Part shown: positions 6,642 to 14,167 of the stretch, piece by piece | Layout of the letters: every line of letters starts with the position of its first letter | Numbering within the stretch: the first letter of the stretch is position 1 | IMG/VR virus record: IMGVR_UViG_3300009503_000143 | Location: 1-20,130 of that record | DNA from: a virus | Reading direction: 5' to 3' (one strand) | Length of the DNA: 20,130 nt | Made by a program: the position numbers and the translations under genes | Notes under the pieces: model-generated | Told to the model about the DNA's origin: nothing | The model's input: only the letters and a program-made list of their open reading frames with translations | Database searches by the model: none

Positions 6642-8482
6642 TGGCAGAACAGCTATACCTCTACGACACTCTGGCTGAAACGGGGTTGGATCTAGCCAAC
6701 TCCAGCCATATCCGGCTGGTCGAGTTTACCCCCGCGCCGGTGGAGCCCGGGGAAGAGACATCCCAACAGCTGATCTCACTCGAGATCCTGGCCGATACCG
6801 CGGTGGAGGCCCTGGACATCCTAGCGGAGCTAGAGCGGTGGGTAGCCCTGGCGCGGCAGAGGTACGGCCAGCACTCCCGGATGGTCTACCTGTACTACCA
6901 GCCCGAGGGAGCGCTCAAGGCGCGGCGGGCCCCGGTGCGCGACGGAGTGGTTCGGCGTCGCCGTTGGGAATGGCCTTCCCGCGTCCACGGGTACCCCTCG
7001 TCCTTCGGGGTAGAGCTGGAACTCACCTGCGGGTTTGCCGAAGACGAGGACTACCTCCTCTTGCGCAACGGGGTTCTGAACCCGACCTTCGAGATCCGCA
7101 CAGGGGGCCTCTACAGCCCGGACTACTGGAGCACCGACCGGCTGACCTTCCAGGCAGTGGAGGACGTGGCTTCGAACCCGACCCGGTTCCTCCTGCGGAT
7201 CCAGTGTCCCGGGGCTTCCAACACGGGAATCGTCTACAACACCGGTACGGTGACGACAACCTCGACCTACCGGCAGCTGGACTACGGCGTGGAGGTGGTG
7301 ACCTTCCCGGAAACGGCTAGCAGAGTGACGCTGCAGGTGGCCAACGCCTCCACCGGGGCGGTGCTGGCAGAGCGCACGATTACCCAAACCGGTTGGGCCT
7401 GGGCCACCACTGGGGTCATCGCTTCAGGAACCCAATGCCGGCTCCAGGTAAGCATCACCGGCGGAGACACGTCGGACTACCTGGAGATTCGTTTCCCCTA
7501 CCTCGGCGCGGTAGGAACTAGCAGCCAAAGCGGAACAAGCTCGCCTATCTGGACGGGTCAGAGTACGCTTTACAACCACTGCGACTGGGGATGGGAAGCA
7601 GCTAATGGCCAACCGGCGGCGGTGGTGGCCTCGGTGCACCAGGACTGGACGGACATCTGGAACGTCCTTGGGGATGTTGCCCCCGACCTGCGGCTGCTCG
7701 TGAGCACAGACAACGGAGTCCGCTACCCGCTGGTGTACGTCCTTTCCTCCCCCTGTTCGGGCCAGTGGATGGGAACGATCCAGGCGGAAGGGTTAAATTT
7801 GGCCAACGGGGCAAGCCTGGTCACGGACTCTAACGCCACCGGGACAGCGACCAATAACGCCGTGAGCTGCCCTTCCACCAATGGCTCCTGGCTGTACTAC
7901 ATGTACACGGAGATCAACGACAGCCACATGCTTGCCCTGCAGGGGAAGTACTTCCGCTTGGTGATGGTCGCCCGCGGCGCTTCTGTGGGGACTCCCTTCC
8001 GCTGGGGGGTGACCTTCTCCTCGTCCGACTCCAGCCCTTCTGACCAGCGGGTGGCCACGCCGCCGAACACGAGCTACCAGTACTACGCCGACGGGCCCAT
8101 AATCAAGTTCCCGGGAGTCCAGCTGCCGGAAGGGTTTACCTCCGCCAAGGGGGCGCTCTACATCTGGTTCAACTCGACCCAGGAGGTAGTGGTAGATCGC
8201 TTCCTCCTTGTGCCGGTCGATGCCGCAGCGTACTGGCCTGCGTCCTACACCGTCTCCGGCTACTACATCCTTCTAGCCGATAATGGTGCCTGGGTAATGC
8301 CCCCCTCATTCCCAGCCTACTGGAACGTGTACTCCATCCTACCCTCCACGCTCATCGGGGGAACGGTCCCTGCAGAGAATGAACGCGGGTACCGCATCTA
8401 CCTGATCCAAGACTCGGTTGTTCCAGGGCTGAACCAGACCACGGTGTACATCTACATCCGTCCCCGGTGGAGGTCGCTGTAA
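6641..8482 (+). CDS. Distal tail / minor tail protein with beta-sandwich C-terminal region
   Basis: The 613-residue product follows the tape measure, where distal tail (Dit-like) proteins are encoded. Residues about 1-135 contain alternating strands and helices with VELELTCGFAEDEDYLL, a pattern I associate with Dit-like adaptors. The remaining ~480 residues are Thr/Ser/Tyr/Trp-rich beta strands (NPTFEIRTGGLYSPDYWS, SDYLEIRFPYLGAV, YRIYLIQDSVVPGLNQTTVY), consistent with one or more carbohydrate-binding-like beta-sandwich modules. It may form the tail tip and touch the host surface. Start ATG 6641 shares one base with the tape measure TAA and has GGAGG 7 bases upstream. An in-frame GTG at 6629 is rejected for that reason. 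The exact function is inferred mostly from position. Confidence 0.6.
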   Translation: MAEQLYLYDTLAETGLDLANSSHIRLVEFTPAPVEPGEETSQQLISLEILADTAVEALDILAELERWVALARQRYGQHSRMVYLYYQPEGALKARRAPVRDGVVRRRRWEWPSRVHGYPSSFGVELELTCGFAEDEDYLLLRNGVLNPTFEIRTGGLYSPDYWSTDRLTFQAVEDVASNPTRFLLRIQCPGASNTGIVYNTGTVTTTSTYRQLDYGVEVVTFPETASRVTLQVANASTGAVLAERTITQTGWAWATTGVIASGTQCRLQVSITGGDTSDYLEIRFPYLGAVGTSSQSGTSSPIWTGQSTLYNHCDWGWEAANGQPAAVVASVHQDWTDIWNVLGDVAPDLRLLVSTDNGVRYPLVYVLSSPCSGQWMGTIQAEGLNLANGASLVTDSNATGTATNNAVSCPSTNGSWLYYMYTEINDSHMLALQGKYFRLVMVARGASVGTPFRWGVTFSSSDSSPSDQRVATPPNTSYQYYADGPIIKFPGVQLPEGFTSAKGALYIWFNSTQEVVVDRFLLVPVDAAAYWPASYTVSGYYILLADNGAWVMPPSFPAYWNVYSILPSTLIGGTVPAENERGYRIYLIQDSVVPGLNQTTVYIYIRPRWRSL

Positions 8483-9609
8483 TGGGTTGGGATCTTTCCT
8501 TCACCACGCCGCTGGTCTACGCCACAAGCGTTCCTACAGGGGGGCAGCTTGTCCCCGCCCCGGACATGGAGATCCTTTCCTTGAGCTACTCCACCCAGGC
8601 GCTAGGGGGCTTCTACCGGGCCCAGGCGAAGGTGCGCGGGGATTCGGCCGACCTCCTGGAACTGCAGCGGCTGCTGGGGAAGCGGGTCATCATCTCCCAC
8701 AGCGGCACCGTGTGCTGGGAGGGGATCGTCGTAGCGGTCAACTACGACTTTGGGCTCTCCTACACCTTCGACGGCTATGCCAACGCGGTGATGGTGGAGT
8801 ACTCGGATCGCGTCGGCAGCCGTGCCTGGACAGATTGGGCTACAGACAGCACCAAGATCGCCCTACACGGCCGGCACGAGTACGTCTACTCCTTCGACGG
8901 GGCAACACCGGAAGCGGCCAACCGCTTGCGAGACCTGCTCCTATACTTCCGCAGCCACACCATGGCCCAGGACACGCTGACTTTCCCCGCTAGGCCGGTG
9001 CCCAGCGTAGTGGAAGCACAGATCTCTGCTGTGGGGTTCTATGCCACCCTGGGCTGGGAGTACTGGCAGGACACTACCGAAGGCGATATGGACACGGGGC
9101 AACAGATCGCTATGGTCGTGCAGGGCCGGGCTTCTTCGGGGAACCGCTACATCTACCTGCCCTCCACTACCACAGGGGTGTCCTGCTCCCGCTACCAGCC
9201 CGACCAGTGGCCGACATTGCAAGATCGCATCGAGCAGCTGCTGAAGTATTCCAACTCCGCCTCCCAAATCCTCTGGTTACAGGTGTGGGAGAGCCAGCGG
9301 GGCACCCTGGCCCCTATCGGCGGGGGAGACTTTCCCCAGCCGGACTACTACTCCGACGGGACTGAGATCATCGATGCCAACGGCAAGCCAGTGCCCCTGT
9401 TCCTAGTGCGGGCCGACCGGGTACTGATGACCAACGTCCGTCTGCCGCGGAGGGCCCTCAGTGTCTCCGATCCCCTGGAGACCCCCAGCGGAATGTACAT
9501 CAGGGAAACAGAAGTTTCCTGGGCCCCGGGCACGGGGCTAGAGGTTAGCTTAAGCCCGGCGTCCTGGCAGGACTTTGCCGAGATGGTCTATCGGTTGGGG
9601 TTCCCATGA
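8482..9609 (+). CDS. Siphovirus tail protein (baseplate hub / tail-associated)
   Basis: This 375-residue protein carries the pattern LLELQRLLGKRVIISHSG followed by CWEGIVVAVNYDFG and a D-G-Y-A-N-A-V-M-V-E-Y segment. The same order (ring protein core, then W-E-G-x-V, then N-x-V-x-V-x-Y) is frequent in minor tail or hub-like proteins encoded after the Dit gene in actinobacterial and other siphoviruses. Later segments include SASQILWLQVWESQRG and VRADRVLMTNVRLPRRAL, again typical. ATG 8482 shares a base with the preceding TAA (TAATG) and has GGAGG upstream. Its own stop forms an ATGA with the next gene. No lytic or protease motif is visible, so I do not call it a tail lysin. Confidence 0.6.
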   Translation: MGWDLSFTTPLVYATSVPTGGQLVPAPDMEILSLSYSTQALGGFYRAQAKVRGDSADLLELQRLLGKRVIISHSGTVCWEGIVVAVNYDFGLSYTFDGYANAVMVEYSDRVGSRAWTDWATDSTKIALHGRHEYVYSFDGATPEAANRLRDLLLYFRSHTMAQDTLTFPARPVPSVVEAQISAVGFYATLGWEYWQDTTEGDMDTGQQIAMVVQGRASSGNRYIYLPSTTTGVSCSRYQPDQWPTLQDRIEQLLKYSNSASQILWLQVWESQRGTLAPIGGGDFPQPDYYSDGTEIIDANGKPVPLFLVRADRVLMTNVRLPRRALSVSDPLETPSGMYIRETEVSWAPGTGLEVSLSPASWQDFAEMVYRLGFP

Positions 9610-10727
9610 CCAAGCATCGCGAAGTTTCCGAGCTATGGCCCCAGATCGAGGGCTACCTGGAACGCATGGCCTGCGGGTGCTATGTGACCCAGTCCGCAGC
9701 GCAGAGCATCCCAGGCAGTACCTGGACAAGCCTTTCCTTCGGCACCGAGGTGTTCGATCAAAACGGCTGCTGGTTCAGCAACTACCCCACCCGGCTCTAT
9801 GCCCCTGTGCGAGGGATCTACGTGGTCACGGCCGGGTGGTGCCGCCGGGCGGCACAGAACCCCACCGCGACCTACCAAGCGATTTACTTGCGCGTGGACG
9901 GAACGGCACCCCCGTACTATGGCTACAACATCCTGCGCACCATCGCCGGGACGGACATCACCGTTGCCACGGCAGCGGTGATCTCGCTCAACAGGGGCTC
10001 CTACGTCGAGGTCATGGCCTACCACACAGACTCGAGTGCCCGCTCTTCCAGTGGGGACTACCGCACCTATGCCGCCATGGGGCTGGTCTACCCTACGCCG
10101 CCCACAGGGGCAGCTGGCACCGAGCCCCCGGGCGGCGGTGGTGGTGGTGGCGGTGGCGGCTGGGACGGCACAACCTTCCGGCTTCTGCACCCGGACGGCA
10201 CTGTACTTGCGGAGTACGAGGGGAATGAGACCGGGCTACGGGACGCCATTACCAATGCCGCCGCTGGGGACACGATTTGGTTCCCAGCGCGGACGGTTAC
10301 CCTGACCAGCTCGCTAGCTTTGCCTGCCGGGGTAGCCCTGGTAGGTATCGTCAATGGCCGGTCGGGCCTGCAGGGCGATGAAGTGGTACTAGCCGATGGA
10401 TCACTTCTCCTGAACCTGCAGATCCAGCACTATCACACGTCCGGGATGGTGGGCAACGCCTATGCCCTGACGGCCGCTTCTTCTGGCTGGGCCCGGCTGG
10501 AGCATTGCGAGGTCTCAGCGCTGGTGCAGGCCGGGTACGAGGCCGCGGGGCTGTACCTAGCCTCAGACAAGGGGCAGTTCGTGGAGTTCTACGACTGTGT
10601 CGTGACCGGCTATGCCGAGTCCGGGGGAACGGCCTACGCGGCCAAACGAGACCTCACCTCTGCGGGTTCGGCGCACTTCTACGGCTGCCGGCTGTACGGC
10701 ACGACCGATATCTTCAAGGAGGGCTAA
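9606..10727 (+). CDS. Tail fibre / receptor-binding protein: C1q-like domain, Gly hinge, beta-helix
   Basis: The 373 residues divide clearly. Residues about 30-160 read as a C1q/TNF-like jelly roll: SIPGSTWTSLSFGTEVFDQN, the L-Y-A-P-V-R-G-I-Y-V-V-T-A-G strand pair, the I-Y-L-R-V-D-G strand, L-N-R-G-S-Y-V-E-V and a final YAAMGLVYP strand. Residues 176-185 are ten consecutive glycines, a flexible hinge. Residues about 195-370 look like a right-handed beta-helix of the pectin-lyase type (LRDAITNAAAGDTIWFPART, LEHCEVSALV, VEFYDCVVTGY, AHFYGCRLYG), with rungs bearing aligned Cys residues. Such trimeric domains bind or degrade host glycans. The gene begins with an ATGA overlap and has only a weak G-rich RBS, so coupling to the upstream gene is likely. 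Confidence 0.7.
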   Translation: MTKHREVSELWPQIEGYLERMACGCYVTQSAAQSIPGSTWTSLSFGTEVFDQNGCWFSNYPTRLYAPVRGIYVVTAGWCRRAAQNPTATYQAIYLRVDGTAPPYYGYNILRTIAGTDITVATAAVISLNRGSYVEVMAYHTDSSARSSSGDYRTYAAMGLVYPTPPTGAAGTEPPGGGGGGGGGGWDGTTFRLLHPDGTVLAEYEGNETGLRDAITNAAAGDTIWFPARTVTLTSSLALPAGVALVGIVNGRSGLQGDEVVLADGSLLLNLQIQHYHTSGMVGNAYALTAASSGWARLEHCEVSALVQAGYEAAGLYLASDKGQFVEFYDCVVTGYAESGGTAYAAKRDLTSAGSAHFYGCRLYGTTDIFKEG

Positions 10728-10728
10728 G

Positions 10729-11715
10729 ATGGCGATCCTATGGGCGACGGGGTTCGAACACGGCAGCGTGGACTTCCTGCCCGAGGGAGTGCGCCAGGGC
10801 TGTGCTGCCGTGAGCTCGTCCCCGGCGCCGAAAACGGGCAATTTCTGCTGCAAGATCAGCTCGAACAACTACATGACCTTCAACGTGACCGCAGGGACAG
10901 AGTTTTACCTGGCGGTGTGGGTATACGTCCGTTGCTCTCACTCGACTTACAACGATCACTTTTCCGTCCTGTTCCAAGGTGGCGACTCGACAATTAAGCT
11001 AGGGCTTGGGACAGCGCCCTACACTTACCGCCTCTGGATCGGGAGCACACAGGTCGCTACCGGCACGCATTACCTCGACTGGGACAAGTGGCACCACCTG
11101 CAGGTCTATGTGAAATGCGCCGACACCAATGGCCGTGTTGTCGTCAAGGTCGATGGCATCACCGACATCGACTACACCGGCGACACCAAAAGCGGCTCCA
11201 GCGCCCAGCTGACCTCGGTGAAGTTCAGCCATGCTTACTCCCTTGGCGACGAGGGATACTACGGCATAGATGACCTGTGCATCCGCGACGACCAGTGGCC
11301 CGGGGACATCCGCTTCGTAGCACTGGTCCCGGACGGGGACATAACGAGGCAATGGACGCCCAGCTCCGGATCCGACCATTACGCCCTGGTGGACGAAGTG
11401 CCCCCAAGCGATAGCGACTACATCTACACTTCTACTTCAGGGGCCCGAGATATGTTCAGCCTGAGCGACTTTGACGCCACCGGAAAGGAGCCCATTGCGG
11501 TGACTGCCTGGGCGCGGGGATGGAAGAACCGTGCCGAAGCCGATCAGCTGAAGCTGATCCTAAGCGACGGCACCAACGAGGTTAGCCAGACAGGCGACCT
11601 CATGACCACTCCAACCTACATCTGGAAGACGTTTGAGTCCGCCCCTGACATGTCAGAGTGGACAGACGAGGCACTGGATAACCTGAGGCTAGGCGTGGAG
11701 GCGATATTCGTCTGA
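10729..11715 (+). CDS. Phage structural protein with LamG/concanavalin-like domain
   Basis: The 328-residue product has an N-terminal half (about 1-190) with a concanavalin A/LamG-like sequence of strands. Examples are ILWATGFEHGS, TEFYLAVWVYVRC, WDKWHHLQVYVKCADTNGR, VVVKVDGITDIDY and GYYGIDDLCIRDD, where the W-H-H-L and V-D-G pair is characteristic. The C-terminal part (about 200-328) matches a second beta module common in phage tail proteins, with W-T-P-S-S-G at its start and a late IWKTFESAPDMSEWT. It is probably a carbohydrate-binding virion decoration or receptor-binding protein. ATG 10729 has a perfect AAGGAGG RBS inside the previous gene's end. The frame is open further upstream but without a better start. 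Confidence 0.65.
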   Translation: MAILWATGFEHGSVDFLPEGVRQGCAAVSSSPAPKTGNFCCKISSNNYMTFNVTAGTEFYLAVWVYVRCSHSTYNDHFSVLFQGGDSTIKLGLGTAPYTYRLWIGSTQVATGTHYLDWDKWHHLQVYVKCADTNGRVVVKVDGITDIDYTGDTKSGSSAQLTSVKFSHAYSLGDEGYYGIDDLCIRDDQWPGDIRFVALVPDGDITRQWTPSSGSDHYALVDEVPPSDSDYIYTSTSGARDMFSLSDFDATGKEPIAVTAWARGWKNRAEADQLKLILSDGTNEVSQTGDLMTTPTYIWKTFESAPDMSEWTDEALDNLRLGVEAIFV

Positions 11716-12116
11716 TGGCGGAAGAGAAGGTTTCTCAAGGCCTAGTTGAAGCCGCTTACGAGGTAAACCCCGAGGCCAAGGTTACCCAGGCCCAGGCCGA
11801 GGTCGCGGCCCACTCGCTGGATCGCTACGAACGGCTTTTCCAGGTCGGGGTAGAGGTCGGGCACAAGGTTTCGCGGCGCCTGGGCGTCAGCCATGCGTCC
11901 ACCGAGGTGGCCTACCGCCTGACAACCCGAGAGCTTAAGGCTTCCTGGCTCCTGCTCGAGGTAGGCTTTGTTTCTACTGGGTTTCGGGTCTACGACTGCA
12001 CATTTGGTGACGACTCTACACCTGGGCTATGGGCCCAGGGGACTACCTGGAACGATACTGCCGAGGCGGGGTTCTTCGTCTCCGACTCGGCATATGCTTC
12101 CGGGGGGCGACAATGA
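11715..12116 (+). CDS. Small virion protein with five ~17.5-residue repeats
   Basis: This 133-residue protein is of unknown function. It contains five degenerate repeats of a [V/L]-[S/T]-x-x-x-x-E-[V/A] unit with glutamates at residues 12, 29, 47, 64 and 82. The spacing is therefore 17, 18, 17 and 18 residues. The units begin VSQGLVEAAY, VTQAQAEVAA, LFQVGVEVGH, VSHASTEVAY and (SW)LLLEVGF. I recall similar 'VSQ...EV' repeats in short structural proteins of siphoviruses, but no function is established. Residues 86-133 are a different, small beta-like tail (FRVYDCTFGDD, LWAQGTTWND). It lies between two tail-fibre-like genes, overlapping both (TGATG at 11713-11717 and ATGA at 12113-12116). This supports a virion role. 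Confidence 0.6.
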   Translation: MAEEKVSQGLVEAAYEVNPEAKVTQAQAEVAAHSLDRYERLFQVGVEVGHKVSRRLGVSHASTEVAYRLTTRELKASWLLLEVGFVSTGFRVYDCTFGDDSTPGLWAQGTTWNDTAEAGFFVSDSAYASGGRQ

Positions 12117-13108
12117 GCAAGGGGAAACCGCTACGGGGAGACCGCAGCGCGTGGGATAGCGAGGATTACCCCGACTTCCATGCGCGGGATATCGAGGACG
12201 GCAAGTACACGGTGCACGTGCCCAAGCCGACCGCAGACTCTAGGCTCCTGGTCTCTTCTTCCGGCGGGTGGCAGGAGAAGACCCTTTCCGGCGATGGTTC
12301 CCTGGACGCCGATGGCAAGCTGACCGTGACCGGGCTTCAGGGCCGAGGGGTAAGCACCACCGCTCCCTCCGATGGGCAAGTGCTCACCTGGAAGGCCAGC
12401 ACGAATCTCTGGACGCCGGCTACACCATCCGGCGGAGGCGGAGGCGGGCTCACCAAGTGGGACCCGGACTTTCCTCCGGAAACCCCATCCGCGATGGACG
12501 ACGAGTTCGACGATGAGCAGCTAAACCTTACGCTTTGGAGCCGGTATAATCCCACGGGCACGCTCCAGTACCTGGAAGACCAAAGGGGGCTGCTCATTTG
12601 GGCCACCCAGACTTTCGCGCACGGGATCTACCAGCCATTGCCTTCAGTGGTGCCCTGCTGCTTCTGGACAAAGATGGGCCTGCTGCATTACGCCGGCGCT
12701 TGGCAGCACGTGATCCTAGCGATTTTCACCAACGCGGGGGATCCCAGCAGCCCCTTCTGGACGGTAGGGCTTACAGGGACCTGGAACAGCCTGGTGAAGT
12801 ACGAAGTTGTGCGTTGGGCACGGTGGAATCAGTGTGACTATGCCGCGGCGAGTAGGGAAATGCCCTGGGGGCCGACGTGTGTCTATGCCCGCATCCGGCG
12901 AATCGACTCGACCACCTGGGACTTTGACTTAAGCACGGATGGCGTCGCCTGGGCACGCTTCTACCGGTTGACCGGCTACTCTGCCCAGCACGTAGGGCTA
13001 CTTGCCTGGACGGAGGACACCAACTACCCCGCCCGGGGGTGGTTCCGCTTCTTCCGCATGCTCGAGACGGCAGACCACTTTGCCCTTATGCCAGGGCGAA
13101 TCGGGTAA
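12113..13108 (+). CDS. Tail fibre-like protein with Gly hinge and beta-sandwich C-terminal domain
   Basis: The 331-residue protein starts with a short fibre-like region. Residues about 45-100 include LSGDGSLDADGKLTVTGLQG and then TTAPSDGQVLTWKASTNLWTP, a stem segment common to phage tail fibres (x-S-D-G-Q-V-L-x-W). A six-glycine hinge lies at residues 107-112. Residues about 125-331 form a LamG- or arabinanase-like beta-sandwich (LTLWSRYNPTGTLQYLEDQR, YARIRRIDSTTWDFDLSTDG, GLLAWTEDTNYPARGWFRFF), suited to glycan binding. ATG 12113 overlaps the preceding TGA. The upstream part of the frame (from 12029) lies within the previous gene and is excluded. The last gene of the fibre group ends 16 bp before the phosphoesterase. 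Confidence 0.65.
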   Translation: MSKGKPLRGDRSAWDSEDYPDFHARDIEDGKYTVHVPKPTADSRLLVSSSGGWQEKTLSGDGSLDADGKLTVTGLQGRGVSTTAPSDGQVLTWKASTNLWTPATPSGGGGGGLTKWDPDFPPETPSAMDDEFDDEQLNLTLWSRYNPTGTLQYLEDQRGLLIWATQTFAHGIYQPLPSVVPCCFWTKMGLLHYAGAWQHVILAIFTNAGDPSSPFWTVGLTGTWNSLVKYEVVRWARWNQCDYAAASREMPWGPTCVYARIRRIDSTTWDFDLSTDGVAWARFYRLTGYSAQHVGLLAWTEDTNYPARGWFRFFRMLETADHFALMPGRIG

Positions 13109-13124
13109 CAAAGGAGGGCGCGTA

Positions 13125-13907
13125 ATGCCCCGGATTGTCGCTGTAGCTGACCTACACTGCGGCTCCACGCTGGGCCTGTGCCCCGGGGGTGGGGCCGAGA
13201 CTGAAGACGGGGGATGGTACGAACCTAGCGAGCTACAGGACTGGCTATGGGAGAAGTGGCTTGCCTTCTGGAACGGGCTTTCGGGGGTAGATCTGGTCTT
13301 GCTCGTAGGGGACTTGGTCGATGGGGATGTGAAGGGAACCACCCAGCGTTGGACGCGGAACTTGACGGTACAGGCCCAGTGCGCGGCCCGCTGTGTACAG
13401 GCGGTAGTGCCGGCAGGGGCGCGTATCCTGGTCTTCCGGGGCACCCCAGCGCATGTACGCTCCGGGGGTGAAGGCGATGACATGGTCGCGGCCTACCTGG
13501 GCGCGGAGGGGGCCGAGTACCGCCGGCGGCTGGTTGTGCACGGGGTACTGCTCGACGTTTCGCACTACGTCAGCGCCTCCGGGCGCCGGCATATCTGGAC
13601 GGAACACGGGATTGCCCAGCGGATCGTTGCCGACTTCCTGGCCGAGTGTGCCCGATGGAACGAAGCTGTCCCCGACCTGGTGATCCGGGGCCATGCCCAC
13701 GGGGCCCTGGACAGCGGGCCTACCACTAGGCCGCGGGTGCTTATCCTCCCCGCCTGGCAACTGGCGACCGAGTACATTCAAGCGACAGGAACCCCGCGGG
13801 TGGCCCCTGTCGGCGGGGTGGTCATCGACATCGAACCCGGGCGAGATCCCGAAGTTCGGTGGAAGCTATACCGGCCCGATCCGGTGCCAGTGGAGAAGAT
13901 CCTATGA
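13125..13907 (+). CDS. Calcineurin-like metallophosphoesterase
   Basis: The 260-residue protein has most of the metal-binding motifs of calcineurin-like phosphoesterases, which hydrolyse phosphomono- or diesters with a two-metal centre. These are D-x-H at D9/H11 (VAVADLHCG), G-D-x-x-D at residues 62-66 (LVGDLVDGD), a histidine at H147 (DVSHYVS), and G-H-x-H at H190/H192 (IRGHAHG). The usual G-N-H-D/E is replaced by GTPAH at 106-110. ATG 13125 has an ideal AAGGAGG at 13111-13117. The gene is appended to the structural operon and followed without gap (ATGA) by a winged-helix-like gene. The substrate is unknown. DNA or nucleotide processing is possible, since phages often carry such enzymes. Confidence 0.75.
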   Translation: MPRIVAVADLHCGSTLGLCPGGGAETEDGGWYEPSELQDWLWEKWLAFWNGLSGVDLVLLVGDLVDGDVKGTTQRWTRNLTVQAQCAARCVQAVVPAGARILVFRGTPAHVRSGGEGDDMVAAYLGAEGAEYRRRLVVHGVLLDVSHYVSASGRRHIWTEHGIAQRIVADFLAECARWNEAVPDLVIRGHAHGALDSGPTTRPRVLILPAWQLATEYIQATGTPRVAPVGGVVIDIEPGRDPEVRWKLYRPDPVPVEKIL

Positions 13908-14167
13908 ACGAGAACAAAATGCTGCGGTTACTCGCGCAGGAAGCGATCCGGGACGGCCTGGACGGGCAACGTCCGGACGAGTTTACGGTAATGGACTTCC
14001 TGGAGGAGCTTCGCCGGCAGGGGAGTAAGGTAAGTCGCTACACAGCGATCCGCATTCTGAACAAGATGGTGGAGGACGGCCAACTTCGGACGCGCCTAGC
14101 CCTAGTGCGGGGTCGCTGGATGCGGGTCTACTCCACGACCGAGACGGCCAGCCAGCGGGGCGCGTAG
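13904..14167 (+). CDS. Small winged-helix-like DNA-binding protein
   Basis: The 87-residue product has the organisation of a winged helix-turn-helix domain. An N-terminal helix (NKMLRLLAQEAIRDG) is followed by FTVMDFLEELRRQG, a recognition helix in SRYTAIRILNKMVEDGQL, and a beta wing (RTRLALVRGRWMRVYS). This looks like the MarR/ArsR-like or replication-terminator-like domains found in small phage regulators. It probably binds DNA. Whether it represses late genes or early genes is unknown. Its ATG shares bases with the phosphoesterase TGA. Its last 40 bp are also the end of the oppositely oriented helicase gene, so it closes the late operon. Confidence in the gene is high; in its function, moderate. 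Confidence 0.6.
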   Translation: MNENKMLRLLAQEAIRDGLDGQRPDEFTVMDFLEELRRQGSKVSRYTAIRILNKMVEDGQLRTRLALVRGRWMRVYSTTETASQRGA

